A stretch of 64,000 bases of DNA from Istiophorus platypterus. Taxonomy: Eukaryota; Chordata; Actinopteri; Istiophoriformes; Istiophoridae. Positions 23,106 to 34,440 of this stretch are shown one piece after another. The stretch spans positions 20,415,695 to 20,479,694 of the forward strand of contig CM029129.1 in NCBI GenBank assembly GCA_016859345.1, read 5' to 3'. The translations under genes and the position numbers were made by a program. The notes below the pieces were generated by a model. It had not been told where the DNA came from and searched no databases. It saw only the letters and a program-made list of their open reading frames with translations. Each line of letters starts with the position of its first letter. Positions within the stretch are counted from its first letter, which is position 1.

Positions 23106-24811
23106 ACATCTTAAAAAAAAAAGGAGAGATGCAAAAGATGAGTCTCCTACAAGGGCTGAGAAACAAATGTCCCTGAGAAACTCCGGACAACAAAACTTTG
23201 GCACCATCAATACCTTCACAGCCATTTTTGAGATTTTTTTTTTTAGATGAGTCTATATTATATCAAGAACAATGAGTCAGATTTGCACGGACCATTACAA
23301 AAGAAGCTAGAGGAAAATGACTCCTGGCGTAGGCTGAAGGCGCCTGAGCATTTTTGAAAGGTTGCCAAATGAGGAGTGCATCTTATCAAGCATAGAACTG
23401 AGGTACTGGAGGGAGATAAAACATGATGAAGCAGCGGCTAATGTGTAAAACCACTGAAGTGTGGAGCAAAGGGGTGAACTGCCACTGCTCTGTTATCTTT
23501 AACCTTATTAACAAAGACTGGAGGTATCCTTGTCGTAAAGTGGGTGCGCTGGTGTAGGTTGTATCAAATAAAACTATTGGATTGGATTGATTGAAAAATG
23601 TAAGCAGCCCTTAACTTTAGGATCATAACACTTAACTTTAGGTTCATAATAAGAATTACTGTAGATGGAGAAGGGGGACATGGAGTTAAAAGTACGGTCT
23701 GAATATTTAAAAGGAAATGGTAGAAAGCCAGTCTGTCAAAGATGCAGGATATGAATGATTAAATTGTTCTCGAGAATCAAAGTCATCCAAAAACTCAGAA
23801 AGGACAGAGAAATTAGGATCACAATGCCATTGCGAAACCGCTGTGTGTAGGAGAAAGGGCTGAAATTAAGAAATTTTCAATCATATTGGTTATGAGAGGT
23901 GAACACATTCCGACACCAACTGCAACGCTGTGGGCTCCCTGTAAAAAGCAGCGGGCCCCTCATCCACAGACCCTGGAGGTGCTATTGGGAGCGACGACTG
24001 CAGGTTCTCAGCTCACTGAGAGGGCAGCATTCCTCCGTCCGTTGCCAAGTCTCATTAAAAGCAAAAATGAACATGTAAAAATTGAACATGGAATCACAAG
24101 CCCCGTCCAAAAGCCACGGACCCGCCGTGCTGAGCTCGGAAGCTTTAGTCCAGAAAACAAGAATTGGATGAAAAAAAGAAATGGTATAACTAGCTCAAGC
24201 TATTTTTGTTTTTCGTTTAGTTTGAAGATTGCATAGCAGTTGTCTATTAAAGTCTTTGTTTCTCTTATAGTAAGAAGGATCAGCATAGCCAGGTAAGGCT
24301 TTGGTTTACAAGACTAAGGAGTCTATGCAACGTTTTGATGTTTTTTTTAAGTCCTAATCGGGGTTAAAGTTGGCCACAACGATCCCGACAATTAAGTAGG
24401 ACTAAAGAAATCTGATTGGAAGTTTCATCGATAATAATTTCAAACAAGATTTAAGCAACACTTTAGACAGACGCTATGCCAAGGCATTAAGAATGTTCTA
24501 GAGCACCTTATTAAGACACTTTACGCTGGTATCTCCTTTCAGTTTATCCTCCATCTGTATAACTGTAAGGTTACATGAATAACAGTCAACAACCAAACCT
24601 CTAACATCCACCTCTGACCTAAACTATCAAAGTTATGAGCGAGAAACCACTAAGATCATCCCACTGGGGAGTGCAACTGTTTATGTTTATGTTTAGGCAG
24701 TCACAAGACCATCTGGTTTAATGATTAAAAAAAAAAAAAGTTAACCTCAGAATTCTGCTGCCATTAATAAATGATTCAGTAAATGCTTCACTCATTAAAA
24801 ATAGTGTTGCC
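23106..24811. other. Non-coding interval
   Basis: No supported exon. The segment 23106-23480 directly following the LINE tail may include more repeat-derived sequence. A plus-strand open frame of 116 codons at 23886-24236 has no recognisable domain. Confidence 0.45.
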
Positions 24812-24915
24812 TCTGAACATAATCCATCCAGGGATTACTTTTCCTACAAAATGTATTTGCTGTTGCGGTTTAGTTGTATATAAACGTATTTCCTAGGAGA
24901 CAGGGTTGATCCATG
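24812..24915 (+). repeat. Dispersed repeat, copy B of three
   Basis: Contains TCCATCCAGGGATTACTT, then TATTTGCTGTTGCGGTTTAG and GGAGACAGGGTTG, matching the copies near 895-1005 and 34350-34440 in block order and orientation. It is the copy with the best-preserved right end. Confidence 0.65.
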
Positions 24916-25399
24916 AATAAACTGTAGTCTTTTCACTGTTTTGTTAATCATACAAATCCACATACTTATTTTTCTTTCCCTGTCTTAGCAACTTTGCCAC
25001 AAATACATTTAATCAGTTTTCATCTAAATGTCACCTTCTCTGCCATTAAAACGAGACCCATGGTAAAGCAACACTTCTTTTTTTTTTTTTTAACTGATTA
25101 GACTTTTCACTTGACTGTGACAAAAGAATGTCAGGTTAATGAATGGTCAAGCGAAACCTGCAGCTGTGCTGTTTCGTTGGGTGAAAAAAGGATTAGATAG
25201 TGTCTTCAGACATGTAGGATAAAAACTGTTCTTAGTTTTCTAATTTAATTCTCTATATATATTCTATCAGTCACCGCTAATAAAGTGCTTTAGTTGTTTC
25301 ATCGGATCTGCATCTGATTTTCTAACATAAAGTCCTTGTAAGGATGAGTACTGCACCTAAGAGTCATTAAGTACCATCCCACCCTTCTTTTCCTTTTCG
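24916..25399. other. Non-coding spacer
   Basis: A poly-T tract at 25077-25092 and otherwise featureless. Confidence 0.5.
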
Positions 25400-25780
25400 G
25401 CTGTTTGAGTTTGTTTGAAAATAGGCGATTTCTTACAAAAGCTCGATCCTCAAAACCTCCCCAGCCTCCGGGTTGAAAAGTTAGTGCACTTACTTGAGAT
25501 CAGAGAAGAACCCTGTCACCAAGCTGCTCCTACAATTTACTGCAATCTTATTTCTGGCCCTGCTTCTTGTGACATTAAATCTTTTCCTACATTGGACTGC
25601 TGTTTGACTGGGGCCAGAGCAACATTTAACCACATTTGTTTCCTCCTCCAAAGCTAATTAACTATCATCTGGCCTCGTTGGCTCATTTTCTGTGCGATGG
25701 ATGAGCTTCCTGCACAAGGACATCAGTCTCCTCTTGCTCTGCACTGCACTCTGTTGCAGCACTGTTAAAGGATGAGTGTG
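25400..25780. promoter_or_regulatory. Candidate conserved non-coding element
   Basis: A repeat-free stretch of balanced composition with a homeodomain-type site (GCTAATTAAC at about 25653-25662). It stands out from the simple-sequence-rich surroundings. There is no proof of function; an alignment with other vertebrates would decide. Confidence 0.15.
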
Positions 25781-25795
25781 GAGATGCGACACTAA

Positions 25796-25828
25796 AACAC
25801 ACACACACACACACACACATACACACAC
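25796..25828. repeat. (CA)n microsatellite
   Basis: About 16 CA units with one ATAC interruption. Confidence 0.95.
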
Positions 25829-27970
25829 TAATAGAAATAGAAATATGTGCACTGGGCATTGTGTCTCGTCACCGCCACTACCCATGCAGACTTTACCGTC
25901 TGCACTGGCTCTGCATGTCACAGTCATGAAAAATGGGAAAATAAAAAAGAAAAAATACATCCCACCACAAAGTAATGATCTAATCTGCACTGAACATCAC
26001 AACATTGAAAAAATGTTTATGTGTACCATTGTAGAAGTAGTTAAGGGAGTTGTAAGAATATTAGACACCTATGGGTAAATGTATTGTCGAATTAATTAAG
26101 ATAAGCAATTCATGGTACTTTACTGGTCCTTTGAGTTTAAGTCCAAGACAAATGTTTTGCCAGTAAATGGAAATTGCCCACTGTACCCGAAATAAAAAGG
26201 CAAGCAGAATGAGACCCCTGTCTGCAACTGCAACAATAATGTTTATTTTATTAGCTTTTTTATGTCATTAAAACTAATTTCTCAGCAAAATTAATGTGAT
26301 GAATGCAGTATTTTCACATCAGTGTGATACTGTTAAATTAATTTTGATAGTGTGGTAATTATTGTAAACAATGAGCCAATCACCACAAGAAACAACAGCC
26401 TCAAAGGGGCAGTCTAATTATTTTCAGAACAAAGAATTCCATCTTCGCTGCTATTCCAGATCACAAATGGTTGCAGAAGAGACTGACTTGCAATAAAGTT
26501 TGAAATGAAACTTTTTTTCGGACGTGTCAGACTCTAAAGGACAGGTTCAGACAGGGATATTGCAGTGCAGATAACTCATTTATATTCAAGCATCTAACCC
26601 CATCGAGAGACATAAATGTACAGATGATGGTCAGTTCTAAAATTAATTGCAAATGTTTCTTCAAATACCTGGTAATATATGTTTTGTAGCCTGCAGCCAC
26701 TGACTGCTCATAAAAGCTACAAGGCCTAAATCACAGATGTTACGGACAGATGACATTTTTTCGGCAAAAAAACCTAAAACAAAGGAAAACATCAGAGGCT
26801 AGATAGAAAGTGAGGGCAATGAAAAGAACAGATAACACACTGTCTTTATTAAATTTCCTTCCTCACTTTTTGCACATGTGATTTCCATCTGTAGCTCAGC
26901 TACCGCTGAGTTCTTAGAGTACGCAAAAGATGTGGAGCAGGGAACCTGAGGACCGATGTAGGCCCCGCATATCAGCGTTCCTATTTAACAATGGAACCGC
27001 ATGACTATGGGCAATGTGTGACAAACACACTGGGAATTATTACGTTCTCATCAACTAGTATCCAGATACAGCAGCTGTTTATGCCAGCAAAGCCCTGATG
27101 AACCCACTGTACAATACCTGCCTTGCACCAAATGGCACACAGACAAAATTAGCAAAAAACAGGGGAAGAAAATGGAACATGTAACTGCTAAAAAGCCAGA
27201 TATTTCCCTCAGGATTTGGTAGAGTGAACACTGGCCATATATTCATCTCGTTGCCATAAATACAATCCCAACTGAATGAAATGCTGCTCCTCGTCTGCTG
27301 GACAAGACAGGCCTATCGAAATTAGTAGAGGGGGCGATGTCCCAAGGGTCCCAGATCCACAAGGATCCCGCAAGCCCCAGGTTCACTATGTGGAAATTTA
27401 ATTAATCATAACTTTTTTTTGGGAACTCGGGAATGCAGTCTACTCAAGCATTATGTCAGCGGGCCTGAAGATGAGTCCTATTTCATGACCTGATCTTGAA
27501 ACCTTGTCTTGAAGAGGGTCAAAGTGTCATTTGTGTTTGTGTGCTTGCATATTTCTCAATCAATTTGTATTTAATACAGCAGACCTATAGCCTAGGCTCT
27601 ATTATATTCCAGTATAGGGATACTGTACACAAAGCACAGAGAGCAGGAAGAGTATAAGATTAATTTGTTCCAGCAGCTCATTTGTGCCTTAGGCCCCCTG
27701 ATGTTTGCTAAAATATATAAAATAATAATTTTACAGTGTAAGGCTATAGATTATAATCGTATATCATTCTATATTTTTTTTCAGTTTGTTCTGCTCCTAA
27801 AAGCAGCTGAAATATTGAGTGTATATAAAGTGTCATTTTATTGAAAATACATACCAGCTCTGATTAATTGATAAACTTACAAGCTTAAATCTATACACAG
27901 CAGCTGACATTCACTATTAATCTTAAAATTCACATTACTAATGTGGACCAGGTGTCGAATGAATAGATAG
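25829..27970. other. Non-coding interval
   Basis: AT-rich with no supported exon, RNA gene or element. Confidence 0.5.
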
Positions 27971-28240
27971 ACTGGCACTAAATAGAGCGTGTACCTCTGC
28001 CAAGGTGAAAAATACCCTATCTCGCAATGGTGAGGAAAGTGATTTAAAAAAGAAATCCTGGATCCATCCCCTTTAACCGGATCTGCACCGAAATCTAATG
28101 GGTTGTTCCGTGGAACCTGCCCAATCCGTCCACCAATTTTGGTGCAAATCAGCTCACTGTCTTTTGCTTAAATCTACCAACAACCCAACAAACCAACAAT
28201 CAGACACAGGTGAAAACGTTACCTCCTTGGCGGAGTTAGT
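27971..28240 (+). mobile_element. RTE/Expander-type LINE 3' tail, copy 1
   Basis: The block order is GGCACTAAATAGAGCGTG, ACCTCTGCCAAGG, TCCTGGATCCATCCC, GGATCTGCACC, AATGGGTTGTTCC, CCACCAATTTTGGTGCAAAT, CAACAAACCAACAA, CAGACACAGGTGAAAACG and ACCTCCTTGGCGGAG. A second copy with the same order lies at 45031-45303 on the same strand. This arrangement is a common teleost interspersed repeat that I associate with the 3' end of RTE-type non-LTR retrotransposons. The clade name is tentative; the repeat itself is supported by the two copies in this window. Confidence 0.65.
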
Positions 28241-29212
28241 AAGATGCCTAAAGGAATAGAAAAGAAGCACCACTTGTAACAGCCATATTCCATTTTTATT
28301 AAAACCATCTCATGTACATTGTGGACTAGTACTGCTTTAATGTTACTGGGAGCTCTCTGCATTGCCTGGCATGATGACCTTGTGATTTATTACAGGGGTG
28401 GCTGAAAATATGAACACAGCATCTGAAAATAGCATTGCAAAAATGAACATTTTTCATTGGCACTACATCAGTGGCTTCTTGACAACGCGGCGCATGGACA
28501 ACGGCCTGTGCATTCAGAGGCACTTTGAAGTCATTTCCGTATATATGAGGGCCACTGAATGAGAAGCATTCATAAATATAAATGCTTATTTTATCAAACT
28601 AATGCATATCAAACCAGTGTTATAGTCTACTGTGCTTATAACAAAGAAGGCTGACTTGTTCATTTCATTTTATGGGCACTCAGTTCAACAGCTGAAATTA
28701 AAAATATCTTCACAGCAGCTATCCATGTGTCTCTTTACAAACCACTCCCAACAGCAGTAAAAATCTCCCGAGATATAATTCTGTGAAGGTTGGATTTTAT
28801 GGAGAGCCTCCACCATTCAGCTTTTCAAGTGATTACATGAGGAAAAGTACACACAATAGTTTTGTGTGTTGCCTAAGCTACTAGGGCCAGATGAGTCATC
28901 ACACCATTTAGCGGGCCACCAACGATTAGGAACCCTGAGGAGTTGAACAAGCAATGCTTTCTTTGCTTGTACACAGACGCATAATGCTGGAGTTATTTTT
29001 TGCAGTTAACTTACATATACACATGATCAGAGTAAATTACGTAATATAGCAATAGCTATGTTTGAAATCCATGTCAGACTTGGACGAAGTTGTTTTTTCA
29101 CAAAAAGTCTCTAGAAATGCATCTGGGAAACCAATGGATCGCCGAGGAAATCACTGTTGATGAATCCTATTGATTTTCTTGACCCAGAATTAAAACATTT
29201 ATATTTCCAATT
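28241..29212. other. Non-coding spacer
   Basis: No exon or element recognised. Confidence 0.5.
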
Positions 29213-29284
29213 ATGATATGATATGATATGATGATGATAATGATAAATTGTCACTATTGTGAATCTTAGTGGTTGTATATATTT

Positions 29285-29316
<32 letters not shown>
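29213..29316. repeat. (ATGAT)n and (AT)n microsatellites
   Basis: A short ATGAT/GAT array at 29213-29244 is followed, after about 45 bases, by roughly 14 AT units at 29289-29316. Confidence 0.9.
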
Positions 29317-29319
<3 letters not shown>

Positions 29320-30659
29320 CTTTTCACTTAGGACTCTGACGAACTAGCTTTTAACCACGTGTCTTAGTGGGTATGATCGTGTCCCGATGTGTCCTGCACT
29401 CCGACAGAGTCTTAATCATGCATGTCCTCAGACACTGAAGATGCAATGAAACCCCATGAATGATCTTGGCGGTATATTAAAAGGCATAAGGTCGGGAGCA
29501 GACTTCGAACAAACGATGGCGAAAAATAAGGAGATGTGGAAAGTTTGCCATGACCTCACTGTGATTCTGACATTATAGTTATCCCTTCAAGTATGGCTTG
29601 TTTAGTTATGTTATTTTCAAATTCAGAGGTTCCCAAGGAAGATATTTTGGTGATGGCCAAATATGGCTTGGCTCTGACCTGCTTCCCAGTGATCATACAC
29701 TTTACTCCTCCAGATATATGCAAAGTACGCTGTCAAGTATGTGAAAAATACTGCTGATGTTGCCGCCACCTGTTTACATGCAGGTATTGGTAAAAAAGCA
29801 AGTATATCGTGTGCCTGTTAGCTAAGCATTGTAGATGGTAATTATTTCAGACTGTAGCCATTATGGAATGGAGTACAAATATATGTGAAGCCAAAGCGAT
29901 TTGCTTCATTGTTATTATGCTTTGGTTTTGAAGTTATATCTTTATTAGCTGCTAAAAAGAAATAAAGAAAGGGAATACATGTTGCGATATCGTTGTAGAT
30001 AAGCACTTACTGGAGATACAGTTTGAGGACATGTTTTGACTACAGTGTTAGCCATCCAGCACAATGATTTCTCAATGCCGCATTAAAGTCTCTCTTCTGT
30101 CTTTTCAATTTCTCTTTCCTGCATTATTTCATAGCAGAGAATCGACAGCACAGCTTCATTTGCTACTTCAGAGGAGAACTGCATCAGTCTTCTGTTGATG
30201 CCTCCGCAAGGATTAGAACTGAGCGAACAATTTCCCCCAAAAGGACCCATGCTGTTTTCCCACAAAGAAGATAATGGATGCATGCAAACCGTCAAGAATA
30301 TTTCATTCCTCTTTGAGACAGCTGTGGTGCTTCCAGAAATCCAGGCAGCCGGTTGTACTTTTATCCTGGGACAGGTGGTGTATCGTTTGGAGTTTGAGTG
30401 CACAGTTCTGTGTCGTATTGCTTTGAAATCAGACTCAAAAATGGACTCATTCCACAAAGCCCATAAACTGCAGGGAACCGAGACTTGGGTGTTTTCAGTT
30501 TGCTTTTTCATCTCAGTGCGGTCAGTGAAGATAAGCGTTCAACTTGCTCTCATGTTTGTCTTACTGATCATTGAAGTACTGATCAGAATATGACAATCAG
30601 GAGTTGAAATTACTGTTTTAAATTGTTCAAAGCATTCAGGCTTTTTGGTCCTCATTTCC
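29317..30659. other. Non-coding interval with overlapping chance open frames
   Basis: Open frames of 132 codons (plus, 30195-30593) and 142 codons (minus, 30083-30511) overlap each other almost completely. Neither has a recognisable domain or a promoter, and frames of this size are expected a few times by chance in 64 kb. No gene is called. Confidence 0.5.
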
Positions 30660-31560
30660 GCTGATGGATTTCAAAATTTACTACGGATCCTTAGGATCAA
30701 CCCAAGACCCCCGGGGTGGTCATCTTACTCCGTAAGCAATTTGAACAGAAACATTTCAATTATATATCTTAAAGATTTTGACTTTTAATGCACCACACGG
30801 GGATCAAATCCACAACCCTAAAGCGGTCCTCCAAGCTATCTCACAAGCAACACTTACTCTATTTTCCTCTGGGTGTGGGACTTCAAAGTACAAGTTGCCT
30901 GAGGAGTAAACCCACAACCACAAAACTTCTGAATGGTCTTCTTACTTCAGTGTCTTTCTAATTGGCCAACCACAACCTGCCGGAGCTGGTCCCAGATTTT
31001 CTTTGGACGGCACCCAAAGGAAAAAGTAAAAAGGCTCTAAGATAGAGAGTGAAACAGTCCTTAATCAAATCGCGAACAACTGTGATTTGAATTCCAGCAC
31101 CCAAAGACAAGACACAGAGGCGCCAACTTCAAAAGGACAAACACATAAGCTCAAAGAAAGGCCACTTAAACGGTCCTGAACGAGAGGCTCAAACAGTCAG
31201 GGGACTGTTGAGGAGTGTTGAGGTCAAGGCTTCGATCATTTTGACACTCACTAAATAAAAAAACGTTCAAGTGCTGCAAGAAATAAAGCCGAAATGTGTT
31301 GGATGGAATAATTTGGTTCGTTAGAGGAACGCTTGGAGAGTCTGAGGATGCAGATTTGATTCTTTTGAGGCGCAGTGGAGGTCCGACACCCAAAGTGAAA
31401 ACTGAGAAGTGTACGGGGAGAAACCGTTCCCCCCTGAAATCAGTATAGCTTTGGGTTCCTTTGCGACCGTCACGCACCAGTTCTGCAGCGTTTGGTCCCA
31501 ATTCTGCCTGTTTTTTGGTACCAGGAGCATCAGAAATGTTGGAAACTTTTTGCAACTATA
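30660..31560 (-). repeat. Unclassified repeat-like segment with tRNA-box-like words
   Basis: On the minus strand, GATAGCTTGGAGGACCGC is followed by GGTTGTGGATTTGATCCCC, which resemble the A and B boxes of a tRNA-derived SINE, though they lie closer together than in a tRNA. A second B-box-like word (GGTTGTGGGTTTACTCC) and several variants of TTTGGGTG(T/C)(C/T)G recur over the next 600 bases. The recurrence suggests a decayed retroelement or a SINE cluster. No family can be named and no coding domain is seen; the 129-codon minus-strand frame at 31166-31555 has no recognisable motif. Confidence 0.3.
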
Positions 31561-31974
31561 CTAAAATATAATAATAATAATGATGATAAAATACTACTTC
31601 TAGATAGTTGACCAGTTTGGCCACTTTAGTGCTAAAAGACTGCAATACTGCTCACATGATTATTTCAGAATATCTGTCAAAGCAAGGTGTTTAAATGTTA
31701 AAAACAATATAAGTAAAGGATCCTGAAAGACGTCAGCAAAGCCTTTGCATCGATTCTTCTCCCAGTCGGTGTTCATTACTGATAATTCCACTGCAGGCTA
31801 CGGAGATGCCTTCTTTCACAGGTAGACATCAGCCAGGGTTACAATAGACCAAGCTGCTTTGCAGTTATAAGAGAAGACCTTAAATTAAAATGTCATATTT
31901 ATTTCTTTGTTGTTTCCCCACACATGGTCGGTGTAGTCTGACAGTCCACTGTTGGAGGGAATATTTGTATGAGA
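31561..31974. other. Non-coding spacer
   Basis: Nothing recognised apart from a short ATAATAATAATG run. Confidence 0.5.
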
Positions 31975-31976
31975 GT

Positions 31977-32025
<49 letters not shown>

Positions 32026-32044
32026 CGAAAGAGAGCGAGAGAGA
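31975..32044. repeat. (GT)n(GA)n microsatellite
   Basis: About 13 GT units pass directly into about 20 GA units, the latter with GCGA and AAGA interruptions. Confidence 0.95.
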
Positions 32045-34349
32045 TTTTGTGTGCAGCCACAGAAAATGTTTTAGAATCCCGTTTCTTCATTAGTGAGTTT
32101 TACTCTGTTACTCACCAAGAAACCCCACAAAGAAATCCCATCACCGAAGAGCACCTACCGAGCTCTCCCTCACTCTCAGAAAGTGCTGGAAGGCAGTCCC
32201 AGGTGCTGACTGTGTGATGAGCCGCTGCCTTAACGCGGGCGCTAATTACGCACAGATTGCGAGGCACAAATTCCATGAAAAGGAATCGTGCGAGTCTGCC
32301 TTGCACCTTGACATATGCAAAACTGGCCTCGTGTGTTATGGAAATAGTCAAGTAACTCTGTACTACCCACGTGTGTGTGTGTGTCTCTCTCTGTCTCCCC
32401 CTCTGTCTCCCCCTCTCCGGGTCAACAAAACTGCAGTGTGTTCATGCCAAATTGGTAGGACAAACTGGAAGATAAAGAAAACAGGGTGTTGGCGTGCTGG
32501 CTCTTGAAATCACCAGCCAGTCTTGTCACCCCCCCACTACCTCCACCACCAACATCACCTCCACCAACATCACCACCAAATCTTCAAAAACATCTATCTC
32601 AAGTTCAATCAAATCATCCCCGGGGGGTGAAGTAGTTGTAAATTCTTGCCGGTACTACCACTCCAGCCTTCATCGCTTTATATTGTTTACCTTCTTCTCC
32701 TCGGCCTCACCATCAGTGCGATACAGAGTAATTCCTGATCGTCACCTCACACGCTGCTTGTCTGAGCCGCTGTCTGTGTTTTTGGAATAAAAACAGAATA
32801 GCATGAGACACCACAACTTGTTCTGCTACACATTTTACTTGGGAGATCTGGCAACAAAAACGTCCGCCTGCCAAAACCCCACAGCACTGGATATCAGTCA
32901 GCTGCAGCGCGTTGGCGGAAGCTCGCGCTCACGTTAACTATGAAAGGCAGCTGGGCTCCGTCCAGCACGGATCAAAAGACGGCGCGGATGGCGCGGACGG
33001 CGCAGAAGCGATTCGGAACGACTTAGAAGCAATTAATAGGGAGACAAAGTGTTGTTTACGATGACATAACGTTAGCATATGTGTTTTCTTTCTCAAAGTG
33101 TGACCGTGACTGGTTTCGGATGTGGGTTTTGGCAGCCGGCCGCGCTCCCCTCTTTCCAGTACCGTGTACCACCACTGAGTCTCTTAGCGGTGCCCAGTAC
33201 AGGACCACACCGGTCTACTTCCACCCCTGGTCATCTCCCAAAGCATCCTCATGAAAATGGTCGGTGAAAGAAAGCTTCAGTACATTCGGAACATACTTGG
33301 CTAAACCGGGAATTTCGACAGTGCCCGAGTCCACGAGAACAAGCACAGACGAGCATAGATGGAGGATCTACTGTGTTGCCTTGCTACTGCATCTATAATG
33401 GCACCCACCAATCTACTGCTACTGTTTGCACTTGTATATGAAACCAATACAATATCTGGCAGTTTCACGGAGCCTTTCAACTGTTGGACCCAAAAGATGA
33501 AGCTACAACTAGAAATTCCTTTTTGCAAGTTACACCTTGTGATACCATGCCCACACCTCGTGTTATGAATACAAAACGTTATGAATTTTGACATTTTCTA
33601 TTTAGAAATAAACTGTAGAAAACTTTCTACCGATCAACGAATTGCCAGTGACTCCAGAGGAACCGGGTTGAAATGTAGCTTTTTTGTCAGGGCGACTTTA
33701 CTGCTGGAGAGACTCTTGCGTGTTGTTGCTGCTGAGTACATTTGTTAACATTGGCTACGTATAGAGATGAATTAATTGCGGCAACCATATATCGTACTGC
33801 GTCAGCTTGACCAATGGACTTTTGGGTCAGTGTCCCCATCTGGCGTTCACAACTTTTGTGCCTAGATTCAAGCAACCAGTTTCAGTCAAACAATCCCATT
33901 TTTCCCACTAGGCCACCCTTAACTATGCTGCTTAAAAGTTATAAGTGAGATGATTAATTGCTATTTTGTTATCACCAGTCATCCTGGGCCGCTGATCTTG
34001 ATTAAAAAAAAAGGAGATGCAGACCTTTCAGTGCTAAGTTTGAGAACCCCCTGGTCCAACTAACAGGTCTAACTCCATAATGCCAGTGGCAATGGCAAGA
34101 GTGTTCCTAAAAGGCCAGTGTTTGTGCTGCTGCAATGGTCACTCACTGTCCGAGTTTGTTTAGGCCGACTGCATTTTGGATCCGTACTGAATTATCCTAG
34201 GGTCTATTCACACCGTGCCTGATTGTCCTTGGGTCTCTTTTCTTTGAGAGTTAATTAATGCATGTCTGGTTGAGGCAGGTTTTCTGTGAGTCTGTCAGGT
34301 GGACCTATGAAGACCTGCAGTCTCTTGCATCTTCCTGAATCTGCAGCTT
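32045..34349. other. Non-coding interval including a GC-rich patch
   Basis: A CpG-rich patch at about 32885-33010 contains four GGCGC-type words (GACGGCGCGGATGGCGCGG). It is short and carries no TATA box or credible first exon. The following 33100-33960 is a mosaic of higher-GC sequence that could be an old transposon, but I find neither inverted ends nor a transposase motif. Confidence 0.4.
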
Positions 34350-34440
34350 TTGGACATAAATTACACATCCAGCCAGTAATTAAGTTTCCTACCAAACATA
34401 TTTTCTGTTGCGGTTGAATTGTAAGGAAATGTAATTTCAG
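34350..34440 (+). repeat. Dispersed repeat, copy C of three
   Basis: Reads GACATAAATTACACATCCAG, then TTTCCTACCAAACATATTTT, CTGTTGCGGTT and GGAAATGTAATTTCAGG. The same blocks, in order, occur at 895-1005 and 24812-24915. This copy keeps the left part best and is cut off before the AGACAGGGTTG word. Confidence 0.65.

Noticed and set aside
30083..30593. Two opposite open frames of 132 and 142 codons overlapping
   Set aside because: No domain on either strand. Frames of this size are expected a few times by chance in 64 kb of this composition.
33160..33960. Possible DNA transposon in the GC-variable block
   Set aside because: No inverted ends, target duplication or transposase words could be found by reading; left as unclassified spacer.
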